Shown piece after piece: positions 43,419 to 49,898 of a stretch of 64,000 bases of DNA. This DNA comes from Novosphingobium sp. PP1Y. GTDB lineage: Bacteria; Pseudomonadota; Alphaproteobacteria; Sphingomonadales; Sphingomonadaceae. Location of the stretch: assembly GCF_000253255.1 (NCBI RefSeq), contig NC_015580.1, positions 1,997,001 to 2,061,000 of the forward strand, given 5' to 3'. The position numbers and the translations under genes are program-made. The stretch's first letter is position 1, and each line of letters begins with the position of its first letter. A model generated the notes under the pieces. That model was not told the DNA's origin and did not search any database. It saw only the letters and a list, made by a program, of their open reading frames with translations.

Positions 43419-44395
43419 CGCGCAAAAATCCCTTCGTTGGCGGGATCGGCGTAGAACTGCAGGCGGCGGGCGAAGGCCATGGGGTCCTTGGGGGTGACCA
43501 GCGCGTCGTCCGGCGTATTCAGCCAGTCGTAGGCGCGCGTGGCAAGGAAGCGCATCGCCGCTGCCCGCGCAAGGATCGGGAGAGCCGCACGCTCTTCGGG
43601 CAGAAGTGGACGCACCGCTTCGTAGCCTTCGAGCAAGGCCCTCGACAGCTCGGGCTGGAACGTGGTGCCGTCGGCGCTGAAGCACCATGCTGCGTGGGTC
43701 ACGGCTATGTCGTAGGCAGTCACGTCGGTACAGGCGAAGTAGAAGTCGATGAGGCCGGTGACCTTGTCGCCCAGCATCAGCACATTGTCGGGGAACAGGT
43801 CTGCGTGGATTACGCCGCGCGGCAGGTTGGATGGCCAGAGCGACGCGATTAGCGGCAGCTCGTGGTCGACGAGGCGCGCCAGATCCGGGTCGATCGATGC
43901 GAGCCCGTCATGGCCGCAGGCGCCCAGCAGTTCCTGCCAGGCCGCCAGTCCCATCGAGTTGTCGCGTGCGGCGGGAAAGTCCTGCGCGGCAAGGTGAACC
44001 TGTGCCAGCGTTGCGCCTACGGCACGCGCTTGTCCCGTGGTCGGTTCGCTGACCGAGACCCCGGGAAGGAATTCGATCAGCGCCAGCGCCTTGCCTTCGT
44101 GAAGGCGAAAGCTGGCACCTTCGCGATCGTGAATCGTGCGCGGCACCGGGCACTGCTTGCCCGCAAGATGATCGAGCAGGCCGAGGAAGAACGGAAGGTC
44201 CGCAACATCCGTGCGCGTTTCGTACATCGTCAGGATGAAGCGGCGGGCCTGGCCCTTCGTGTCCTGCGTCTCGATGAGCCAGTTGCTGTTGGACACGCCT
44301 TCCGCGATGCCCTTTGCCGAAATCAGCGTGCCGACGTCGAAGGCCGCGATGATGCCGGCCATGTCCTCTGCTCCGAGGCGGGTATAGACTGCCAT
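43415..44395 (-). CDS. thrB: Homoserine kinase, type II (ThrB2)
   Basis: 326 residues. Phosphorylates homoserine in threonine biosynthesis. It belongs to the aminoglycoside-phosphotransferase fold rather than the GHMP fold of E. coli ThrB. It has the ATP-grasping SNSNWLIET and FILTMYE strands, the catalytic loop HADLFPDNVL and the DFG-like IDFYFA. It lies between ispH and rnhA with 10-bp and overlapping junctions, an arrangement common in alphaproteobacteria. Confidence 0.93.
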   Translation of the reverse strand: MAVYTRLGAEDMAGIIAAFDVGTLISAKGIAEGVSNSNWLIETQDTKGQARRFILTMYETRTDVADLPFFLGLLDHLAGKQCPVPRTIHDREGASFRLHEGKALALIEFLPGVSVSEPTTGQARAVGATLAQVHLAAQDFPAARDNSMGLAAWQELLGACGHDGLASIDPDLARLVDHELPLIASLWPSNLPRGVIHADLFPDNVLMLGDKVTGLIDFYFACTDVTAYDIAVTHAAWCFSADGTTFQPELSRALLEGYEAVRPLLPEERAALPILARAAAMRFLATRAYDWLNTPDDALVTPKDPMAFARRLQFYADPANEGIFAR

Positions 44396-44405
44396 GTCCT
44401 GTCCC

Positions 44406-45368
44406 TCAGCGCACGAGCTGGCGCGGAAGCTTGAAAGTGATGTGCTCCTTTTCGGTCACCACTTCTTCCTGATCGACCTGCCGCAGTTCCTTGAGGCGGG
44501 CGACGACTTCGTTAACGAGTTCCTCGGGCGCGGATGCGCCGGCGGTGATGCCGACCGTATCGACGCCATCGAGCCAGCGCGGATCGATGTCGGCAGCGCG
44601 CTGGATCAGCTGCGCACAGGCCCCGGCACGCTGGGCGACCTCGACGAGGCGCAGCGAGTTGGAGCTGTTGGGCGCGCCGATCACGAACATCAGCTGGCAC
44701 TTGGGCGCCACTTCCTTGACTGCGGCCTGGCGGTTGGAGGTCGCGTAGCAGATGTCCTCGGCCTTGGGCGCGACGACCTGCGGGTAGCGGTCCTGAATGG
44801 CGTCGATGATCTGCGCGGTATCGTCCACCGAAAGCGTGGTCTGCGAGAGATAGGAGAGCGCATCGTCCGGCCCGAACGGCAGTCGGGCCACGTCCTCGAC
44901 GGTTTCCACCAGCGTCATGTTGCCTTCGGGAACCTGGCCGAAAGTGCCGATGACTTCGGGGTGGCCGGCATGGCCGATGAACAGGATGTGGCGGCCGGCC
45001 TCGATCTGGCGCTCGGCCTGGCGATGGACCTTGCTGACCAGCGGGCAGGTGGCATCGAGCCATTCAAGGCCGCGCTCGGTGGCCTTGGCCGGCACCGACT
45101 TGGGAACGCCGTGCGCGCTGAAGATCACCGGGACCCCGTCGGGAACGTCGTCGACGGTCTCGACGAAGATGGCGCCCTTGGCTTTCAGGCCATCGACCAC
45201 GAACTTGTTATGGACGATCTCGTGGCGGACATAGACGGGCGCACCGTAGATCTCGAGCGCGCGCTCGACGATCTCGATGGCACGGTCGACTCCGGCGCAG
45301 AATCCGCGCGGGGCAGCGATAAGGAGCCGCAATGGCAGCTTGCTCGTGGACGGAAAGGGGGCATTCAT
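44406..45368 (-). CDS. ispH: 4-hydroxy-3-methylbut-2-enyl diphosphate reductase
   Basis: 320 residues. Last enzyme of the MEP isoprenoid pathway, making IPP and DMAPP with a [4Fe-4S] cluster. The three cluster cysteines sit in RGFCAGVDRA (Cys24), DATCPLVSK (about 103) and the DICYATSNRQ block (about 200). Substrate residues HAGHPE and APNSSNS are present. It is first in the ispH-thrB-rnhA-FUSC run and divergent from a lipoprotein gene across 67 bp. Confidence 0.96.
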   Translation of the reverse strand: MNAPFPSTSKLPLRLLIAAPRGFCAGVDRAIEIVERALEIYGAPVYVRHEIVHNKFVVDGLKAKGAIFVETVDDVPDGVPVIFSAHGVPKSVPAKATERGLEWLDATCPLVSKVHRQAERQIEAGRHILFIGHAGHPEVIGTFGQVPEGNMTLVETVEDVARLPFGPDDALSYLSQTTLSVDDTAQIIDAIQDRYPQVVAPKAEDICYATSNRQAAVKEVAPKCQLMFVIGAPNSSNSLRLVEVAQRAGACAQLIQRAADIDPRWLDGVDTVGITAGASAPEELVNEVVARLKELRQVDQEEVVTEKEHITFKLPRQLVR

Positions 45369-45435
45369 GTTGCCGCCTCTAGCGCTTTGCCGCTTGCATC
45401 GCTAGGGCAAGCGCATGCCATTCGAGGAAGCCAAG

Positions 45436-46098
45436 ATGAATGCACGCCGATTGACTGCCACAATTCTCTGCTCTGCCGCCGCGCTGACCGGGCTCAGTGG
45501 TTGTGCCAAGAAGGGTGAGATCGTGGTCGACTCCGGCGTAGGCATCACGGCAGTGCGCAGTCGCTGTCCGGCGGTGGGTATTCCCAACTACACCGGCGAC
45601 GTGACGCTTTTCCGCGGCGCAGGCGAACATACCGCCGCCAATATCGACGTCGTGGGCGCGATGACCAACGTGCGCAGCCAGTGCAACGAGGATGTGGGCG
45701 ACAGGGTCACCGCCAATGTCAGCTTCGATGTGTTCGCCAACCGCACCGACACCAGCGGGCCGCGCCAGGTGACCTTGCCCTATTTCGTGACTGTCCTGCA
45801 GGGCGGCACATCGGTTGTTTCCAAGCGCGTGGGCAGCGTGACGCTCAATTTCGCCGATGGACAGGCTCGGGCGCAGGCCCAGGGCACCGGCATCGCCTAT
45901 ATCGATCGCGCCGCTGCGACTCTGCCGCCGGAAATCCGCGACCAGATCACCCGCAAGCGCAAGGCGGGTGAAAGCGATGCCGCGCTCGATCCGCTGGCGG
46001 ACCCGACGGTGAAGGCCGCCCTGGCGCGCGCGTCCTTCGAAGTGCTGGTCGGCTTCCAGCTCGACGACAAGCAACTCGCCTACAACGCGACGCGCTGA
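45436..46098 (+). CDS. Hypothetical lipoprotein, 220 residues
   Basis: The ATG at 45436 follows GAGGAAG at 45424-45430. A signal region ends in LSGC (Cys near 23), so it is a predicted lipoprotein. The remainder is soluble, with two more cysteines (about 45 and 87) in ITAVRSRCPAVG and VRSQCNEDVG that could form a disulphide. It has a beta-rich body and a helical region rich in charged residues (about 165-205). I do not recognise the family. It stands alone between divergent ispH and the convergent acyltransferase. Confidence 0.72.
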   Translation: MNARRLTATILCSAAALTGLSGCAKKGEIVVDSGVGITAVRSRCPAVGIPNYTGDVTLFRGAGEHTAANIDVVGAMTNVRSQCNEDVGDRVTANVSFDVFANRTDTSGPRQVTLPYFVTVLQGGTSVVSKRVGSVTLNFADGQARAQAQGTGIAYIDRAAATLPPEIRDQITRKRKAGESDAALDPLADPTVKAALARASFEVLVGFQLDDKQLAYNATR

Positions 46099-46128
46099 TT
46101 CCTCACAGAATGTGCGGCGGGTGACTGT

Positions 46129-46148
46129 CCGGGGCCATTAGGCTCCGG
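46129..46148. terminator. Hairpin between convergent lipoprotein and acyltransferase genes
   Basis: CCGGGGCC (46129-46136), ATTA loop, GGCTCCGG (46141-46148), one G-T pair. It abuts the acyltransferase stop. No real T-tract follows, so it is only a possible terminator. Confidence 0.4.
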
Positions 46149-46928
46149 TCAGGTTTCGTGCATGGCCGCTTCGATTCGCGCACGAGCGGCGCGGGCGATG
46201 GCCTTGCGGTCGGTGCGCTCCTCACCCACCAGCGGGGCGAGGAAGTGGATGGTCAGCGGGATCGGCCGCCACCGGGCCAGTATCCGCATGGCATTGCTTA
46301 GCCCCGGTTCGCTACCGACCCATGCAATGTCCGCAACCCGCGGGCCATAGTCGAGCCAGACCGGCTGGATCGGCACATGCTCGATGTCGGCATCGATTGC
46401 GGACAGCAGAGAGGACTTGAAGGGCAGGAGCCGCGTGCCTTCGCCTGTCGTTCCTTCCGGAAAGATCGTCAGCGCGCCGGTATCGTGAAGCGCCTCGCGA
46501 ACCAGGCGGACCTGGGCGGCAACGCTGCGGCGGTCGTGCCGGGCGATGAAGACGGTGTCGTTCATTGCGCACAGCCAGCGTAGCGGGCCGATCGCCGCCA
46601 GGCCGTCATGCGCGACGAAGGCGGAGCCGGTGACGCCGGCAATGGCCGGAATGTCCAGCCAGCTGACGTGATTGGCGAGGAAGAACGCGCGGGGGCCGGG
46701 GTGCTCGCCCGCCGTGCGCAGGCGCAGGCCGGCGATGGCCGCGACGAGCCTGAGGAACAGGCGGGGGATGGGATTCGCCGATGTGAAGGGCGCGAACAGG
46801 TAATATAGCGCGACGCACGTCACCACGCTGGCCAGCAGAAGGACGATCCGGCAGGCAATCAGGACCCAGCCCAGCGGCGCGATGCGCTGCAGACGGGCCG
46901 GGTCCGTGATGTTACTTGCGGGCTTCAC
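46149..46928 (-). CDS. Lysophospholipid acyltransferase (PlsC-like)
   Basis: About 259 residues. An N-terminal membrane helix (GWVLIACRIVLLLASVVTCVALY) is followed by the acyltransferase domain with motif I NHVSWLD (His-x4-Asp), motif III FPEGTTGEG and a basic surface. It acylates lysophosphatidic acid or a related lysolipid at the inner membrane. The longest frame would overlap fur by 68 bp. The GTG at 46928, with GAGGAC just upstream, overlaps only the last 17 bp of fur and fits the helix better. Coupling to fur is suggested by the overlap. Confidence 0.85.
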   Translation of the reverse strand: MKPASNITDPARLQRIAPLGWVLIACRIVLLLASVVTCVALYYLFAPFTSANPIPRLFLRLVAAIAGLRLRTAGEHPGPRAFFLANHVSWLDIPAIAGVTGSAFVAHDGLAAIGPLRWLCAMNDTVFIARHDRRSVAAQVRLVREALHDTGALTIFPEGTTGEGTRLLPFKSSLLSAIDADIEHVPIQPVWLDYGPRVADIAWVGSEPGLSNAMRILARWRPIPLTIHFLAPLVGEERTDRKAIARAARARIEAAMHET

Positions 46929-47349
46929 CGTCCTCGCGGTCGATCCTGACGCCGAACAGTTCCATGCGGTGATCGACAAGCCGGAAACCCAGCTTTTCGG
47001 CGATCTGACGCTGCAGGGATTCCAGTTCCGGATCGACGAATTCGATGACGGCGCCGGATTCGACGTCGATCATGTGGTCGTGATGCGCTTCCGGTGCAGC
47101 TTCGTAGCGGGCGCGCCCGTCACCGAAATCGTGACGATCGAGGATGCCCGCTTCTTCGAACAGGCGAACCGTGCGGTAGACCGTGGCAATCGAGATGCCC
47201 GGGTCGATGGCCGTGGCGCGTTCGTACAGTTTTTCGACGTCGGGGTGATCGGTGCTTTCGGAAAGAACTTTTGCAATGACTCGGCGCTGATCGGTGATCC
47301 GAAGACCACGTTCATGACAAAGAGCTTCGAGGTCGATGGGTTGGTGCAC
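46912..47349 (-). CDS. fur: Fur-family metal-responsive repressor
   Basis: 145 residues from a GTG with AGGTC upstream (an ATG ten codons earlier lies inside the mucR terminator hairpin and is less likely). The winged-helix domain has RITDQRRVIAKVL and ISIATVYRTVRLF. The metal-binding HHDH (89-92) and the C-terminal dimer domain follow. The CxxC structural zinc pairs of many Fur/PerR proteins are missing; only one Cys is present. It may be Fur or the related manganese/iron regulator of alphaproteobacteria. It lies between mucR and the acyltransferase. Confidence 0.9.
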   Translation of the reverse strand: MHQPIDLEALCHERGLRITDQRRVIAKVLSESTDHPDVEKLYERATAIDPGISIATVYRTVRLFEEAGILDRHDFGDGRARYEAAPEAHHDHMIDVESGAVIEFVDPELESLQRQIAEKLGFRLVDHRMELFGVRIDREDGEARK

Positions 47350-47361
47350 GTTTGACCTATA

Positions 47362-47403
47362 AAAACAAGTAGGGCGCACCGGCCACGTTAGGCCGATGCG
47401 CCC
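47362..47403 (-). terminator. Intrinsic terminator of mucR, just upstream of fur
   Basis: On the minus strand an 11-bp stem with a 2x2 internal loop (47398-47403 and 47391-47395 with 47380-47384 and 47372-47377) is followed by TACTTGTTTTTATAGG. Only about 12 bases separate the T-tract from the fur start codon. Confidence 0.75.
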
Positions 47404-47428
47404 GGAATCTCAACCGTCTGTCGGTCGA

Positions 47429-47872
47429 TCAGGCGGCAGCCTTGGGCTTGCGTCCGCGACGAGCATTGGGCTTGCGACCAAGGCCGATCTTCTTCGCGAG
47501 TTCGCGGCGCTTTTCGGCATAGTTGGGGGCGACCATCGGATAGTCGGCGGGCAGGTTCCAGCGCGCGCGATATTCTTCCGGGGTCATGTTGTAGTGGGTC
47601 ATGAGGTGACGCTTGAGCATCTTCAGCTTCTTGCCGTCCTCAAGACAGATAATATAGTCCGGCTTCACCGAAGCGCGCACGGATACTGCCGGTTCCGGCT
47701 TTTCTTCTTCAACGGCCGCAGCGCTGCCAAGTCCGGAGAGTGCACCGTAGACGTTGGTGATAAGCGCAGGCAGATCTTCGACGGAAACGCTGTTGTTGCT
47801 TACATGCGCTGCGACGATGTCGGACGTCAGCGTGATCAGCGTTTCATTGGTATCGATTTGGATGTCTTCCAT
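47429..47872 (-). CDS. mucR: MucR/Ros-family zinc-finger transcriptional regulator
   Basis: 147 residues. An acidic N-terminal half (oligomerisation in this family) is followed by the Ros-type zinc finger at about 74-105 in ICLEDGKKLKMLKRHLMTHYNMTPEEYR. The ligand set is Cys76, Asp79, His89 and His93, with Asp in place of the second Cys. The tail is basic (GRKPNARRGRKPKAAA). MucR proteins bind many AT-rich sites and silence virulence, motility and polysaccharide genes. AGAGG precedes the ATG at 47872. The 158-bp AT-rich upstream region could carry autoregulatory sites. Confidence 0.92.
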   Translation of the reverse strand: MEDIQIDTNETLITLTSDIVAAHVSNNSVSVEDLPALITNVYGALSGLGSAAAVEEEKPEPAVSVRASVKPDYIICLEDGKKLKMLKRHLMTHYNMTPEEYRARWNLPADYPMVAPNYAEKRRELAKKIGLGRKPNARRGRKPKAAA

Positions 47873-48030
47873 GTTTGGACCTCTTTGCGACCGCATTACT
47901 GGGGGGATTGGGCGAGCTTATACTAGCCGCTGCGTCCACTGAACCATTTCTTTGAAGAATACAAGTTCATTTCAGCGATTCGGACTCAATCGTAGATGAG
48001 TTCAAATCACTTGCATCAATTTGTAACACC

Positions 48031-48492
48031 TTACCTTGAGATGTCGCAGGCGAAGGTAATTGCGTCGATCCGCTGACCATCGGCTGTTCGATAGTAGTCT
48101 GGTCTTTCGCCGATGACGCCAAATCCGAAATCTCTATAAAGGGATTCGGCCGGATTACCTCTTCTCATTTCAAGCAGCAGGCGTTTTGCGCCTCTTTCGC
48201 GAGCGGATTCCCGCAAAGAATTGAGCATGATGCGCCCAAGGCCACGCCTGCGGTATTCCGGGCGAACGGCAAGAAGCAGCAATTCCTCTTCTTCGAAACC
48301 GGTGCGTGACAGAGAAAAGCCGGCGACAACTTCACCTTCGGGTGAGGCTTTGCCCTCCGGAGAGATCAGGAAGTAATGCGTGAAGCCGAACGCGATGGCA
48401 TCTTCGACCTGCCGACGGTTCCAGGCTTCGCCCCAGATCGGATCAAATCCGGCGGACATGACCGCCATGAGCCGGTCTATGTCGTCATTCAT
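48031..48492 (-). CDS. rimI: Ribosomal-protein-S18-alanine N-acetyltransferase (GNAT)
   Basis: 153-residue GNAT enzyme. The acetyl-CoA loop is RRRGLGRIML (Arg/Gln-x2-Gly-x-Gly pattern), preceded by the beta-strand ELLLLAVRPEYR and followed by AKRLLLEMRRGN and the YRDFGFGVIGERPDYY tail typical of RimI. It overlaps tsaB by 4 bp (ATGA); the tsaB-rimI pair is conserved. It acetylates S18 and may have broader targets. Confidence 0.88.
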   Translation of the reverse strand: MNDDIDRLMAVMSAGFDPIWGEAWNRRQVEDAIAFGFTHYFLISPEGKASPEGEVVAGFSLSRTGFEEEELLLLAVRPEYRRRGLGRIMLNSLRESARERGAKRLLLEMRRGNPAESLYRDFGFGVIGERPDYYRTADGQRIDAITFACDISR

Positions 48493-49112
48493 GCCTGCTT
48501 CGCCAGCGGCAATTTCGCATCGGGTTCGCGGCCATAGACCGGATGCAGGTCGGCCAGGAACGCCTGGTACGGCAACCGGGAAAAGGCGCGCGCGTCCGGC
48601 CAGGTCTCAAGCGCCTCGCCGCTACCGCGCCTGTCGACAAGCGCTCTGGCCTGGTTGCCGGCAACCATCGCCTCGGTGCTCGCCTGTGCGGCATCGCCGG
48701 GCTTGAGCGAGGCGAGGGCGCGAGTCGTGTCGCCGTTGGGGGCAAAGCCCTGGGTGAACCATTCTCCGTGTCCGCCGGTCATGGCGACTGCGACGGGAAC
48801 GTCCCCGTGTTCGGCGCGGGCCATGGCGGCGATCATCGCGAGGCTCGAATAGCCGCGCGTCTCGGCCCCCCATGCCAGTGCCAGGGCGCGGGCCGTTGCC
48901 AGTCCCACGCGCACGCCGGTGAAGCTGCCCGGGCCGAGAGCGACGGCAATGCAATCGGCGCGGCCCCGTTCGGGCAGGGCCGAAATCATCGGCACCAGGG
49001 CCTCGGCGTGGCCCCGGCCGAGCATGCGGAACTCTCCGGCGACAAGATCGTCGCCGTCGAACAAGGCAACCGAACAAGCCTCGGTAGCGCTGTCGATTAC
49101 GAGGGTTCTCAT
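48489..49112 (-). CDS. tsaB: tRNA threonylcarbamoyladenosine biosynthesis protein TsaB
   Basis: 207-residue ASKHA-fold partner of TsaD in t6A37 synthesis. It shows LVIDSATEACSVAL at the N-terminus, a GHAEALVPMI block, and the GPGSFTGVRVGLATARALA hallmark. It lacks the TsaD metal-binding histidines, as expected. The ATG at 49112 has AGGAAGA upstream; the frame is open 14 codons further. It is coupled to rimI. Confidence 0.93.
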   Translation of the reverse strand: MRTLVIDSATEACSVALFDGDDLVAGEFRMLGRGHAEALVPMISALPERGRADCIAVALGPGSFTGVRVGLATARALALAWGAETRGYSSLAMIAAMARAEHGDVPVAVAMTGGHGEWFTQGFAPNGDTTRALASLKPGDAAQASTEAMVAGNQARALVDRRGSGEALETWPDARAFSRLPYQAFLADLHPVYGREPDAKLPLAKQA

Positions 49113-49183
49113 TCTTCCTGGTCTGGGTTTGTCGAACGTGTCGTCTGCAGTCACGGCGGCTCAGCGCGCGGTATTGCGCCGGC

Positions 49184-49762
49184 TCACGCGGCTCGCACTT
49201 CGCTGACTTCCGGGACGTAGTGCTTGAGCAGGCTTTCGATGCCATGCTTGAGCGTTGCGGTAGAGGACGGGCAGCCCGAGCAGGCGCCTTGCATCGCCAA
49301 GTAGACGACGCCCTCGCGGTAGCCGCGATAGATGATGTCGCCGCCGTCGTTGGCAACGGCCGGGCGCACGCGCGTCTCGATCAGGTCCTTGATCTGCGCG
49401 ACGATGTCGGCATCGGCCGGATCGTCTCCGAAGTCTTCGTCCGCCTCGGCCGGAACGGCGATGCCACTGGCGTCGCCACCGACGAAGAGCGGGGCTTCCG
49501 AAACGAAGTGGTCGAGCAGGATCGAGACGACCTGCGGCTTGAGGCCATGCCACTCAACGCCGGGCGCTGCGGTGACGGAAATGAATTCCTGCCCGAAGAA
49601 CACGCCGGTCACGTCGCCCAGATCGAACAGCGCTTCGGCGAGGGGGGAGGCGCCGGCATCTTCTGGCGAGGTGAATTCGCGCGTCCCGCCGGTCATCACC
49701 TGCCGCCCGGGCAGGAACTTGAGCGTGGCGGGATTGGGCGTGGTTTCGGTTTCGATGAACAT
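49184..49762 (-). CDS. nfuA: NfuA-type Fe-S scaffold protein
   Basis: 192 residues. N-terminal Nfu domain (MFIETETTPNPATLKFLPG, about 1-90) and C-terminal NifU-like domain with VRPAVANDGGDI and the cluster-binding CSGCPSS. It delivers [4Fe-4S] clusters to client enzymes. This two-domain form with TPNPATLKF at the start is the alphaproteobacterial/mitochondrial type (Nfu1-like). Located upstream of tsaB-rimI and divergent from an M16 peptidase gene. Confidence 0.93.
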   Translation of the reverse strand: MFIETETTPNPATLKFLPGRQVMTGGTREFTSPEDAGASPLAEALFDLGDVTGVFFGQEFISVTAAPGVEWHGLKPQVVSILLDHFVSEAPLFVGGDASGIAVPAEADEDFGDDPADADIVAQIKDLIETRVRPAVANDGGDIIYRGYREGVVYLAMQGACSGCPSSTATLKHGIESLLKHYVPEVSEVRAA

Positions 49763-49898
49763 GGTGACTGCGATTTAGGTAATGTGGGCGGCTGGTCAAG
49801 GGCGGCGGCATGTCGGGCGTCCCGAAATGTGCCGCATCGGCGGGGTTTTCCGTGCTATTCACTGGTCCTTAAGGCTGGGCGGTCCTATAGCTTGCGGG

